Shown here one piece after another: positions 7,430 through 16,469 of a stretch of 64,000 bases of DNA; position 1 is the stretch's first letter, and each line of letters begins with the position of its first letter. Both the position numbers and the translations under genes were made by a program. The stretch is taken from positions 1 through 64,000 of the IMG/VR virus record IMGVR_UViG_3300006802_000087, one strand, 5' to 3'. Source of the DNA: a virus. Under the pieces are notes generated by a model that saw only the letters and a list, made by a program, of their open reading frames with translations, did no database searches and was not told the origin of the DNA.

Positions 7430-8431
7430 ATGCGCGCTAAAAAAGGTGAATGGTTTTCTCTTAAATGGGAACCAAGAGACTATTACGAGAAAGAATCTTA
7501 TAGACAACTCAAAAACTGTCCTAAGTTTGTTTGTGCCGAAAAAGATACAGAATCGATCACCCAAGAAATAGAAGAGTTATTCCCAAATTTACGAATTACA
7601 TCAGCAAACCTAGCCGTTGTTTTTGTTAAAGAAAAATCAGGCCTAAAGGTGCCTACGCATTATATGCCTGGTGAGTTTATGCCAGGTGACAATCCAAAAT
7701 ACGATAATTGGTTGACAGACTACTATACAGTTGATAGTGATTTTACTAATCAACTAAAAAATAGAAATACTGTTCAGCAAAAAACAATTTACCTTGAGCA
7801 CACTTCTAAGGTGATTAGACATGATATGCATAGCGGAATTAATACCTACATACCTCGTGGTCTTAAGGTGTTATTAGAAAAACTAGATGAAGATACAATT
7901 AAAAATCTTAAACTTAGAATTCCTTTAAAGCTTCTGGAAGAAGGTCTTAAGCATGCACAGCAAGTTTATAAAGGAGTTTATGCATTTACCAACCTAGTTA
8001 AAATAAAACCACAGGTCGAAAAAAATGTTTATAATTTAAAAGAAATTTTAGAAGAGTTTTTAGAAAAGTCTGCCTATAGGAAATATGTTAAAATTGAAGA
8101 CTTGCCTGAAAAAGAAGTTAATCCCGCGTTGTTTTGTATTGCTATTGACAATTTTATTAAGAATGGCGTGACATATAACGAAAGCAAAGAAAAATCTGTT
8201 AGAGTCTATATGAAATACAAAAATGTTCTTTGTATTGAGGACAATGGAATAGGTATGACTCAATATGAATACGACCTGCAATCTTTACCCTATATGAAAA
8301 CCGACATTGGAGACGAAGAAGCTTCTTTGGGAATGGGAATTAATATTGCAAATGCCATTATTGAGGAACATGGTTGGACTATACAGGTCAATAAACTAGA
8401 AAGAGGTACATCAATAGAGGTAGTTTTATGA
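7430..8431 (+). CDS. Cytosolic sensor histidine kinase (paralogue 1)
   Basis: 333 residues. No membrane segment; about 115 N-terminal residues form an unrecognised input domain. The phospho-acceptor motif is LEHTSKVIRHDMHSGINTYIP, with H131 in the RHD core. The HATPase_c domain covers about 200-333: N-box AIDNFIKNGVTYN (N241, N245), G1 box EDNGIGM (271-275) and G2 box GMGI (301-304). Autophosphorylation of H131 from ATP is expected. It overlaps the next gene (ATGA) and shares its H-box almost word for word with the kinase at 8564. First gene of a four- to five-gene operon ending at 10495. Confidence 0.9.
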   Translation: MRAKKGEWFSLKWEPRDYYEKESYRQLKNCPKFVCAEKDTESITQEIEELFPNLRITSANLAVVFVKEKSGLKVPTHYMPGEFMPGDNPKYDNWLTDYYTVDSDFTNQLKNRNTVQQKTIYLEHTSKVIRHDMHSGINTYIPRGLKVLLEKLDEDTIKNLKLRIPLKLLEEGLKHAQQVYKGVYAFTNLVKIKPQVEKNVYNLKEILEEFLEKSAYRKYVKIEDLPEKEVNPALFCIAIDNFIKNGVTYNESKEKSVRVYMKYKNVLCIEDNGIGMTQYEYDLQSLPYMKTDIGDEEASLGMGINIANAIIEEHGWTIQVNKLERGTSIEVVL

Positions 8432-8616
8432 TAAAAAAGATATTTAAGTATATTAAGTGGTTTTTTGAACCATCACCGCATGATAGAAAATGTGCTGAAG
8501 CGTGTAAAAAAATTCAATCACTAAAAATAGAGTATGTAAAAAACCCAAGCGAGACATTAAAAAATGAAATTAAAAGACTTGAAAAGTTATGTGAAGAAAA
8601 ATATACTGACGGATAG
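8428..8616 (+). CDS. Small helical protein within the kinase operon
   Basis: 62 residues, translationally coupled to the first kinase by ATGA. Basic aromatic N-terminus (MIKKIFKYIKWFFEP) that could lie on a membrane, then a charged helix. Its last 53 nt overlap the second kinase gene. Unrecognised. Confidence 0.6.
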   Translation: MIKKIFKYIKWFFEPSPHDRKCAEACKKIQSLKIEYVKNPSETLKNEIKRLEKLCEEKYTDG

Positions 8617-9520
8617 AGTTAGCGCTCAATCTAAAGTTTGTCTTTCTTTAGCAATAACAATAATGGGAATGTTTTTTTGTGTCCAAAGTCTTATTGTCTT
8701 TAAAGTTATTAAGTCATCATATTTGACTGCGCTATTTGGTTATGCATGCATTTTGCTGTTTACTCCGCCTTTTGCGATGTTTGTTAAAACATTTATAGAT
8801 AGAGTAAACAGCAATGAAATAAAACTTCTTGAAGAAGTGATGGAAAAAAATACTTATTTGGAGCATGCTGCTAAAATTCTTAGACATGATATGCACAGCG
8901 GAATTAACACCTATATACCTCGAGGACTTAAGTCTTTAGAGCGAAGGTTAGATAAAAGCTTAATTAAAGAAAAAAAGCTAGAGTCACCTTTGAAACTCTT
9001 GCGAGAAGGCTTAGCCCATTCACAACAAGTATATAGAGGTGTTTATGAATTTACTAACCTTGTTAGAAAAGATGCGACACTTCAAATAATACCAGTTAAC
9101 ATAAAAGAGGCACTAGAGAGTTATCTAAAAAGAACATCATACAAAGATCAGGTCTTAATTGAAAGTTTGCCTGAAGTTTGCATTAATGAGTCTCTTTTTT
9201 GTACAGCTATTGATAATCTCATAAGAAACGGTCTTAAATATAACGACAGTGATACTAAATGGGTTAAAATAAAAATGTTAGATAAAGACACAATGGCCAT
9301 CATTGACAATGGAAGAGGTATGTCTCAAAAAGATTTTGACAAATTAATGTTGCCTTATTCGAGAAAAAAGAATCAAAAAGAAGAAGGGACGGGATTAGGG
9401 CTTAATATTTGCGTAGCAATTTTAAACGAACATGGTTTTAGTATTTCTTGCGAAAAACTAGAGCAAGGAACAATGATAAGGATAAATTTCAATGATAAAT
9501 TCTATACTTTTAGTGGATGA
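8564..9520 (+). CDS. Membrane sensor histidine kinase (paralogue 2)
   Basis: 318 residues. Two membrane helices (about 25-47 and 53-74) with almost no periplasmic loop, so it is more likely to sense the membrane or a partner than a ligand. H-box LEHAAKILRHDMHSGINTYIP (H108) and HATPase_c: AIDNLIRNGLKYN (N218, N222), IIDNGRGM (G1), GTGLGLNI (G2). All catalytic boxes are intact. It overlaps the receiver gene by 29 bp. An internal GTG at 8591 is an alternative start because no good SD precedes 8564. Confidence 0.9.
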   Translation: MKLKDLKSYVKKNILTDRVSAQSKVCLSLAITIMGMFFCVQSLIVFKVIKSSYLTALFGYACILLFTPPFAMFVKTFIDRVNSNEIKLLEEVMEKNTYLEHAAKILRHDMHSGINTYIPRGLKSLERRLDKSLIKEKKLESPLKLLREGLAHSQQVYRGVYEFTNLVRKDATLQIIPVNIKEALESYLKRTSYKDQVLIESLPEVCINESLFCTAIDNLIRNGLKYNDSDTKWVKIKMLDKDTMAIIDNGRGMSQKDFDKLMLPYSRKKNQKEEGTGLGLNICVAILNEHGFSISCEKLEQGTMIRINFNDKFYTFSG

Positions 9521-9923
9521 CGAAAACTTATTTCATCTTGTCTTTGAGGACGCTTGTTCTCTTTTAGATATTACACTTAATCTCGAGTCGTTAACGTCAG
9601 CCGACGAAGCTGCTAAGCTTTTTGATCAGTGGCAAGGCAAACCTGATCTTAAACCTGATTGTGTATTTGTTGATCTTAATATAATTGGTTCATCATTTAA
9701 CGGAATTGAACTAGTTCGTAAAATCAATTACGAATACGGCAATGGCGTGGTTGTTGGAATTATCTCATCGTCAGCAGACAAAGAAGAGATGGGGAAAGCA
9801 ATACAGGCAGGTGCTCAATTTTGGATTGTTAAGTCTGATGATATTGAGCCACGTCTAGAAGAGTTTAAAAAAGATTACGATGGCTATGTCAACAGAACAA
9901 ATTCATGGAAAGTATATAAATGA
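9492..9923 (+). CDS. Single-domain response regulator (receiver)
   Basis: 143 residues forming one receiver domain: acidic pocket D9-D10 (ILLVDDEN), phospho-acceptor D61 (VFVDLNI), switch serines 92-94 (IISSS) and conserved K114 (WIVKSDD). There is no DNA-binding output domain, so it must act through a partner, as CheY does. The last gene of the operon encodes a coiled-coil membrane protein, the obvious candidate partner. The 29-bp overlap with the kinase upstream argues for a cognate pair. Confidence 0.92.
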   Translation: MINSILLVDDENLFHLVFEDACSLLDITLNLESLTSADEAAKLFDQWQGKPDLKPDCVFVDLNIIGSSFNGIELVRKINYEYGNGVVVGIISSSADKEEMGKAIQAGAQFWIVKSDDIEPRLEEFKKDYDGYVNRTNSWKVYK

Positions 9924-10495
9924 AAATTAAGCTTTGTCCAGAAGATAAGAAGCAGCTGTTAGACATTGCAGAAAGCCGCAGAGTGCATTTAGAGGGAAAC
10001 ATTGTTAAGTTAATTGACCCTGAAGACGACAATGATTTTAAAGTATATCTGCAAACATGTCAAGAAAAAGACACAGATAACAGAAAGAAAAGATTGGAAA
10101 TAACGCGCCAAGTTCAAGATCAGAATAAAGAATTAGAAGAAAAGGCAAAAGAAAATGACACTTTAATGATTGATCTTAAAGAAGCACTTAAAGAAGCAGA
10201 AGGAGCAAAAGAAGCTGCTGTTAACGATCTAGACTTGATGCAGAAGAAGACTCAGTTTGAATTAATTGGTAATATAGTTAATGTGGCACTTTGGATAATT
10301 GTTGGAGTTGGTATCATGACAACTATTTTATATATGACTGCGCTATTTACAAAGGGATCTGGCGCTGATACAACACTTATTGGCAATACCTGGTCGAATT
10401 TGCTCGGTATACTACTAACAAACTCTTTTAGTATTATAGGCACCATTATGGGTGTCAAGTACGCTAGTGAAAATAGCAAGAAGGAAGAAAAGTGA
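9920..10495 (+). CDS. Coiled-coil membrane protein of the two-component operon
   Basis: 191 residues. A soluble N-terminal part, a charged coiled coil (about 75-115, KRLEITRQVQDQNKELEEK...), then two membrane helices (about 120-143 and 160-182) and a basic tail. It overlaps the receiver by 4 bp and the next gene by 4 bp. It could be the membrane output or scaffold of the signalling operon. Not recognised as a named family. Confidence 0.75.
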   Translation: MKIKLCPEDKKQLLDIAESRRVHLEGNIVKLIDPEDDNDFKVYLQTCQEKDTDNRKKRLEITRQVQDQNKELEEKAKENDTLMIDLKEALKEAEGAKEAAVNDLDLMQKKTQFELIGNIVNVALWIIVGVGIMTTILYMTALFTKGSGADTTLIGNTWSNLLGILLTNSFSIIGTIMGVKYASENSKKEEK

Positions 10496-12207
10496 AAATT
10501 ACAAAAAGACAATTATCACTATTAATTGAACAGTATCTTTTAAATGAAGCTGTACATGACAAGGTTGCAGCACAATTACGTATCACAGATCCAGACAAGA
10601 TAGAGCAGCTAAGAATTGCTTCTGAAATACCACACCGGCTTCAGAAACCTGAGCTTATATGGATAGGTAATTACTTTATATCCCCTGCAGGTATACAGTC
10701 AAAAGAGAAAATAGAGGATATTATTGCTTCAATAAAGTCTCTAAAGCAAAATAGAGCAGCGATTGAAAGAAAGGGCGGTTCTGCTAATCTAGAAGACTAT
10801 TCAACTCCAAGAGAAATTGATGTTGCTGTTGCATCGGCACGAGGTTATGCACATGAAACTCAATTAAATGATCAAGCAAACATAGCATATGAAGATAACA
10901 ACTGGATTCTTTGGGTGCCTCACACAAGAGAAGCTTCCTGCACCATCGGACGCGGAACTAATTGGTGCACATCAATCCCAGGAGCAGGTAATAATCTTTT
11001 TTATAATTATGTAATTGGAGAACGCGCAATACTTTTCTACCTGGTTAAGAAAAATCCGACAGAAGGTGACAGTCCAGAGACGACTCATTTTTCTTTAGGT
11101 ACTGTCGGCGGGAAAATACCTTTTGCTAAAAAAGAAGGTGAAGGTGGAGGTAGTATCGTCGTCGACGGGGCCAATCATGGCTTAACTAGGCAAAGATTTG
11201 AGTCTTTGGTAGGCCAGGATTTAGCAGATCATTTAATAAGTTTGATAGAAAATTATGCTAATAAAGGTTATCAGCACCCAAGTTCATCAAAAATATTTGA
11301 GATGCTAAGAAATCCCGCGTTATATGTCGTTGAGATGCGAGGTAAATCTGTTGATGTAAAGTTTGACTTAACAGCAGTTTTATTAAATACTTATAAAAGA
11401 GCTTTATTTGATTCTGGAAGTGAACTAACAACAGAAGATCGTGAAGCAGTTATAAAAGTCTTTACTGACACGAATGATCCTTTTCATCAAGCTATAGTTA
11501 ATTCAACAGAAATAAAACAAAAAGATATTGACGACTATAAAGATGCTATTGTACAAAAAAATGTCTTAGAGTCACAAAAATTTAGTAAAGTCATTTATGA
11601 TGGTGATCAGATCTTAGATGATACTAGCGAAGTTAAAAATCGTACAGGTAATAATAGTGTCAATACAGAATTCTGCAAAAGATTAACAGAATTAAAAAGC
11701 CAATCACTATCCGCAATATTTAAAAAAGTAGAAGATTTATCAGACGAAACAGCCAATTTATGGGATCATACTGCTATGTCAGACCTAGGTGATGGATATG
11801 TCGGGTATGCCGGAGATCTTGAAATAACAGACGTTCTTAAATATGTGTTAGAGAATGAGACAGTGGAGATACAGAACTTAGACGATAGCGTTGCAGGTGC
11901 CCTTATTGAAATATTGTTAGCATACCATGCTGATTTATTGTTTCTTCGAGGATACGGATTGATTAAAGATCCGTACTATAATGAAGGAGGATGGCATACT
12001 AATGATCATGATGCAGATGTTCAGACAATTGAAGAATTTATGAATACTGATAGGGAAAAAATGATGTGGGTCGACAGCAGTCATTGGGGATATTATCCCG
12101 GGCAGTTTTTTACAGAAGGCGAAATTAGGAGTTATTTGAGTAATAATTATAGTCAGGATGTTATTGCATACCTCAACGCGAATGTTCTAGAATTTGCACC
12201 TGCGTAA
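10492..12207 (+). CDS. Tagged WCT-domain protein, copy 1
   Basis: 571 residues, GTG start overlapping the previous stop, SD AAGGAAG. N-terminal basic tag MKITKRQLSLLIEQYLLNEAV with possible cleavage after LIE or LNE. The central motif EASCTIGRGTNWCTSIPG...NNLFYNYVIGERAILFYLV (about 148-185) is a GxxWCT...N-F-Y-G-LYY signature I know from large phage proteins of unknown function. The C-terminal half is acidic and variable. It is a direct paralogue of the gene that follows. An effector or internal capsid protein is the working guess. Confidence 0.8.
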   Translation: MKITKRQLSLLIEQYLLNEAVHDKVAAQLRITDPDKIEQLRIASEIPHRLQKPELIWIGNYFISPAGIQSKEKIEDIIASIKSLKQNRAAIERKGGSANLEDYSTPREIDVAVASARGYAHETQLNDQANIAYEDNNWILWVPHTREASCTIGRGTNWCTSIPGAGNNLFYNYVIGERAILFYLVKKNPTEGDSPETTHFSLGTVGGKIPFAKKEGEGGGSIVVDGANHGLTRQRFESLVGQDLADHLISLIENYANKGYQHPSSSKIFEMLRNPALYVVEMRGKSVDVKFDLTAVLLNTYKRALFDSGSELTTEDREAVIKVFTDTNDPFHQAIVNSTEIKQKDIDDYKDAIVQKNVLESQKFSKVIYDGDQILDDTSEVKNRTGNNSVNTEFCKRLTELKSQSLSAIFKKVEDLSDETANLWDHTAMSDLGDGYVGYAGDLEITDVLKYVLENETVEIQNLDDSVAGALIEILLAYHADLLFLRGYGLIKDPYYNEGGWHTNDHDADVQTIEEFMNTDREKMMWVDSSHWGYYPGQFFTEGEIRSYLSNNYSQDVIAYLNANVLEFAPA

Positions 12208-12218
12208 TAGGAAGATAA

Positions 12219-13946
12219 ATGAGAATAACAAAAAGACAACTAAACTTACTAATCGAACAATACCTTTTAAACGAAGCAGTGCATGATAAAGTTGCTAACC
12301 AACTAGGTATAACAGATCCTGAAAGAATAGAGCAATTGAGAATTGCTTCTGAAAAACCACACAGTTTGCAAAAGCCTGAATTGTTATGGATAGGCAAGTA
12401 TTTTACTACCTCTGAAGGTATGCAAACAAAAGAGCCGATAGAAGATATTGTGGGATCAATTAAGTCTCTAAAACAAAATAAGTCAGCTTTGATAAGGAGG
12501 GGAAGTGCCACTAATTTATCAGATTACGAATCACCAGGTCAGATTAATATTGCTGTTTCCTTATCCCGTGGATTTGTAGATATCAGTCAACTAAGTGAAC
12601 AGGTCGACGTTCTATATGAAGATGAAGATTGGACACTTTATATGCCACACTCAAGGGAAGCTTCCTGCACTATTGGGAGAGGTACCTCATGGTGCACTGC
12701 AATACCGGGGCCTGGTAATAATCTTTTTTATAACTACGTAATCGGCGGACGAGCGATACTTTACTACTTAGTCAAGAAGAAAAAAGAAGAAAATGAAGGC
12801 CCAGCAACAACTCATTTTTCACTAGGTACAATAGGGGGAATAATTCCATTTCCGAAAGAAGGGGAAGGGAGCGGTCACATTGTTGTTGATGGTAGCAATA
12901 TCGGTCTATCCAAGGCAAGATTCTTAAGTTCTGTAGGAGAGCAACTAGGCAATCAGCTGATATCAGTAATAGAGCAACATTCAAAGCAAAACAGGAACAA
13001 TCATCCAGCAAAAAACAAAGTAATGGAGATGTTAAAAAATCCTGCTTTGTATGGGGTAGAAATAAGAGGCAAGTCTATAGATGCAAGATACGATTTTACT
13101 GGAATGTTAACTAGTACGTACAGAAACATGATGGAATCGAATAAAGTAACAAAAGAGGAAGATAATTTAATAGCTGATGTATTTACTAATCCGGATAATG
13201 ATTTTCATAAATTAATTGCTGCTGCAACTGAAATCAAACAAAAAGATATCAATGCCTATGAAACAGCTGTAAAATCAAAAGATACAGCACAGATGCAAAA
13301 ATACGGCAAAATATTTGCAGACGGTGCAACTATTAAAGAAGCTGAGTATGCAATTAGAAGCATAGCCGAAGACCCGTCTTTAGATGAATCAGGAACGAGT
13401 GGTTATAGATTCTGTAAGAATTTAGATAAATTATCCGGATCGATTCCTTACTATTATTATCAAATGGTTGAAAGAATGGCAAATGACACAGCAATTGCAT
13501 GGCAGTCCAAGACACCTGATGAGGATTATGTAATAGAGACTGATTTAGAAGTTACGCCTAGTATCAGATATTATATTGAAGAGGATCCGTCTATTAATGG
13601 TATAGAAAGCATGTTAAATAAATATTTTGATGAATTTATAGAAATGCTAGGGGTTTATCACGCAAATATACTAATAGGCCAAGGATACTGTGTTGTTCAT
13701 GATCCGGAAGAACATAATAATACAGGTCAGTTACATCACGAAAACGCTGGACTGCCGGTTGCATATATCGAAGACTTTATAGAAGCAACAAGTGATGATG
13801 ATTATGCGTTGTGGTGGACCAATGATCAATACCCAGAATATCGATATGAACCCTTTACAAGTAGTGAAATACAAAACTATATGCGAGGTAACTTTTCTCT
13901 AGAGTTTGTTGATTGGTGCTCCATGCGTGGATTTACTTTTACATAG
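12219..13946 (+). CDS. Tagged WCT-domain protein, copy 2
   Basis: 575 residues, SD GGAAG. Tandem paralogue of the preceding gene: the first 60 residues and the motif EASCTIGRGTSWCTAIPG are nearly identical. The final third (after about residue 380) has diverged strongly, although both keep a short conserved stretch (MLGVYHANILIGQGY here, LLAYHADLLFLRGYG in copy 1). The tag carries LIE and LNE. The tmRNA promoter lies 20 bp after its stop. Confidence 0.8.
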   Translation: MRITKRQLNLLIEQYLLNEAVHDKVANQLGITDPERIEQLRIASEKPHSLQKPELLWIGKYFTTSEGMQTKEPIEDIVGSIKSLKQNKSALIRRGSATNLSDYESPGQINIAVSLSRGFVDISQLSEQVDVLYEDEDWTLYMPHSREASCTIGRGTSWCTAIPGPGNNLFYNYVIGGRAILYYLVKKKKEENEGPATTHFSLGTIGGIIPFPKEGEGSGHIVVDGSNIGLSKARFLSSVGEQLGNQLISVIEQHSKQNRNNHPAKNKVMEMLKNPALYGVEIRGKSIDARYDFTGMLTSTYRNMMESNKVTKEEDNLIADVFTNPDNDFHKLIAAATEIKQKDINAYETAVKSKDTAQMQKYGKIFADGATIKEAEYAIRSIAEDPSLDESGTSGYRFCKNLDKLSGSIPYYYYQMVERMANDTAIAWQSKTPDEDYVIETDLEVTPSIRYYIEEDPSINGIESMLNKYFDEFIEMLGVYHANILIGQGYCVVHDPEEHNNTGQLHHENAGLPVAYIEDFIEATSDDDYALWWTNDQYPEYRYEPFTSSEIQNYMRGNFSLEFVDWCSMRGFTFT

Positions 13947-13966
13947 GGTAAATAGTCTGTTTTTAA

Positions 13967-13994
13967 TGTAATATCAATTAAAACTATATATAAT
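13967..13994 (+). promoter_or_regulatory. tmRNA promoter
   Basis: TGTAAT 13967-13972, 16-nt spacer, TATAAT 13989-13994. The RNA 5' end at 14005 is about 11 nt past the -10 box, which fits a transcript starting close to its mature end. Confidence 0.7.
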
Positions 13995-14004
13995 AAAACT
14001 ATAC

Positions 14005-14392
14005 GGGCCCGTAATGGCTTCGACGGAATAGAATCAAGGGGAGAATGCAAGCAGGGAAGATACGCCCTTAACAGTTCAAATTTTATAGTTGCAAATAATA
14101 ACGCACACTTCGATTCAGTAGCAGTAGCTGCTTAATTGACGCCGGTATCTCTTCCGGTGCAAAACAAGAGGTTAGTCAGATGGGTGAGACGAAAAATTAT
14201 AAGGGAGTCTAGCGGACTTTGCCGACACCTAAAATGGTTATCCACGTGGTATGTGGTGGAACTCAAGGTTACCTAGAGTTGGTGGAAAGAGGTGGCTATC
14301 CTTGTTATCAGGAGAAAAACGATAACTAAGCTTGTGAACGACTCAAACTAAGACTATTGCGGACGCGGGTTCGACTCCCGCCGGGTCCACCA
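14005..14392 (+). ncRNA. ssrA: tmRNA (trans-translation RNA)
   Basis: One-piece tmRNA of 388 nt. The 5' acceptor GGGCCCGTAATGGCTTCGAC and the 3' T-arm GGGTTCGACTCCCG with CGGGTCCACCA form the tRNA-like end, with CCA encoded. The resume codon GCA is at 14091; the tag reads ANNNAHFDSVAVAA and stops at TAA 14133. It differs from the common enterobacterial ANDENYALAA but keeps the small hydrophobic AVAA end needed for ClpXP-type degradation. Pairings typical of tmRNA pseudoknots occur after the stop. Seven T at 14393-14399 probably end transcription. SmpB is not seen here, so host SmpB is presumably used. Confidence 0.95.
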
Positions 14393-14446
14393 TTTTTTTG
14401 ATTTTTCATCATGATCTGTATAATTATAGATAAAAATGAGGTCATA

Positions 14447-15289
14447 ATGAAAATAACAAGAAGTCAATTAAGACGATTAATAGAAGGAATGATCGGATAT
14501 CCGGACAAGCCTCCTGTAAATGCAAAAAAACACCTGTCGAGCGACCAGTTTGGCCCTAAGTTAGGCGGCATGCTAAGATCAGATGACCCTGCTTTTCGTA
14601 ATCAAGGTATTAATTTAGGTGCAATCCTAGGTGATGACGTACTAGATGTTTTAGACAACATGCCAACATCTCAAATCGACTCTTTTATTGACAGTGGTGA
14701 AGGTTCCTTGGACAAAAAAGAAGCGCTATTTCAGTCAGTTTTAGAAAATGCAGAATCATTGTCACCATGGAGAGGCAAACAAGTCTCTTCATATTTAGTA
14801 ATAGGATATGGAGATGAGTTTGACTTATTAATTGACGGTGATATTCTCACAGACATTTATGAAACTATAGCTGATGGTCGAGATGCTGAGGCTAAACAAA
14901 TTGCATACGACTATTTAAATACAGAATTTTTAAATTCAAATCAAAAAATTGCAAATTGGTATAATAGTAATGTTGCCAGTGATCAAAATTTTCAAGGTTA
15001 CTCTTCTTTTGCAGACTTTTACTTTAATCAAAAATTTGACGATATTCACATTTATGGAATATTACCATATGAATTTGATGTAGCTGGGTGGAATCGATAT
15101 ACTGCAGATAAAACTTTTAGAATTTATAAGAAAGGATTACCAAGTATTACTCGTTCAACCGGTCCTGAAACTCGTAGACAAGTATATATACTTGCTAAAG
15201 CATTTGGTTTCCCATCACAAGGATTTGGTAGCCACCCCGTTGATTTTTATTTTTATGATCAGGAAAAAGGCGAAATTGTGATTGGATGA
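14447..15289 (+). CDS. Tagged hypothetical protein
   Basis: 280 residues from the ATG at 14447 (GAGG upstream); an upstream in-frame ATG at 14411 would place the tag internally. Tag MKITRSQLRRLIEG. The next 60 residues (LSSDQFGPKLGGMLRSDDPAFRNQGINLGAIL) resemble the segment after the tag in the 19529 protein (IKDLLKSGEESQTNQGVELLKSL), suggesting a shared small helical module. The rest is acidic and aromatic and not recognised. Confidence 0.75.
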   Translation: MKITRSQLRRLIEGMIGYPDKPPVNAKKHLSSDQFGPKLGGMLRSDDPAFRNQGINLGAILGDDVLDVLDNMPTSQIDSFIDSGEGSLDKKEALFQSVLENAESLSPWRGKQVSSYLVIGYGDEFDLLIDGDILTDIYETIADGRDAEAKQIAYDYLNTEFLNSNQKIANWYNSNVASDQNFQGYSSFADFYFNQKFDDIHIYGILPYEFDVAGWNRYTADKTFRIYKKGLPSITRSTGPETRRQVYILAKAFGFPSQGFGSHPVDFYFYDQEKGEIVIG

Positions 15290-15390
15290 TATCATTGTTA
15301 TTTATTATATTTTAATTTTTACTAAATTCTAAAGATAATTACTAATATCGTATTAAAAAATAAACAGTTTGTAGCGGGGTTAGATCATAT

Positions 15391-15834
15391 ATGAAACTTA
15401 CAAAAAGAAAACTTAGAAAAATATTACTCAAGGAAATGGACCTCATGGGAATGGGAATTGACATGGGACAAGTAATGCAAGCTGTACAAGGATTACTTGC
15501 AGCTGGATTATCTTTGGGTGCTGTTATGGTAGCACTCTTATCAATGTTGGGACCGGTCATGTTTAATGGATTTATTGATGGTTATTACAGAGGCTTATTT
15601 TCAGAAAATGAATTTAAGCGATTTGTAGAATTGCAAAAAACTGATCCTGAAGCAGCAAAGAGATATGCCGATCGTATTATTACTACGAAAGGATATAGTG
15701 CACCATCTGAATCAGAATATGGTCAGCCTGTTCATCTAGCAACAGGTGAAGTCGATGCTAGACATGCACGTGACTATACTGCACAGCATGGTGATATCGA
15801 TTTTGACCCATATGACGATGATCTAGATTATTAA
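15391..15834 (+). CDS. Tagged membrane-active protein
   Basis: 147 residues. Tag MKLTKRKLRKILLKE (LKE site), then Met/Gly/Ala-rich hydrophobic sequence (about 20-58, QAVQGLLAAGLSLGAVMVAL, ending in LLSMLGPVMFNGF) long enough for one or two membrane helices, then a soluble acidic end FDPYDDDLDY. Removing the tag would expose the hydrophobic part. A pore or membrane role is inferred. Confidence 0.7.
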   Translation: MKLTKRKLRKILLKEMDLMGMGIDMGQVMQAVQGLLAAGLSLGAVMVALLSMLGPVMFNGFIDGYYRGLFSENEFKRFVELQKTDPEAAKRYADRIITTKGYSAPSESEYGQPVHLATGEVDARHARDYTAQHGDIDFDPYDDDLDY

Positions 15835-15890
15835 ATTTTAATTAATCAATTTACACAAGATAATTAAGGCATGAGGAAGGAGAGTTCTTT

Positions 15891-16466
15891 ATGTCTTTTT
15901 TATTGTCTGAAGGTTTGAGTTATCACATTGATAAGTCTTTACCGATTAGAGAGAGTGTATATCGTCCGGGCTCTGAGATGTTTTTTCATTTTATCTCTGA
16001 AGCGAAAAGATGTTACCGCCAAGGACTGTTTGAGGTTGATGCATATGATCATGACCTGTTAATGTCAGACATAGGAGAATACGGTCTGTGGGAAGGTAAT
16101 GTCGTCCCCTTAGATTATCCTATTCCTGCTGAGTTAGATACTCTAAATGAATCTGAGGAATTCGTGCCTAACTTAAATGATGCTGAATACAAAGGTAAAA
16201 AAGTAAAACTTAATAAGCCTCAGCGAGGTGGTTCAAAAAAGTTTTATGTCTATGTCAAGAATCCTAAGACAGGTAAGATTAAAAAAGTATCTTTTGGCGC
16301 AAAAGGCATGTCAGTCGGTCTCAAAGATCCCAAGCGTAGAAAATCATTTGCAGCTCGTCATAAGTGTAGTGAAAAGAAAGATAAGACTAAGGCAGGTTAT
16401 TGGGCGTGTCGAATTGGTAGATACCCGCATCTTTTTGGCGGAAAAACAAAATATACATGGTGGTAA
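15891..16466 (+). CDS. DUF5872-like phage protein
   Basis: 191 residues, SD AGGAAGGAG. The C-terminal domain (about 110-191) is basic with KKFYVYVKNPKTGKIKKVSFG, DPKRRKSFAARHKCSEKKDKT, YWACRIGRYPHLFGGKT, matching my memory of DUF5872, found in T4-like marine phages and often near structural genes. Spaced Cys and His residues could bind metal. The N-terminal part is unrecognised. It starts the structural run 15891-18423. Confidence 0.75.
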   Translation: MSFLLSEGLSYHIDKSLPIRESVYRPGSEMFFHFISEAKRCYRQGLFEVDAYDHDLLMSDIGEYGLWEGNVVPLDYPIPAELDTLNESEEFVPNLNDAEYKGKKVKLNKPQRGGSKKFYVYVKNPKTGKIKKVSFGAKGMSVGLKDPKRRKSFAARHKCSEKKDKTKAGYWACRIGRYPHLFGGKTKYTWW

Positions 16467-16469
16467 GAT

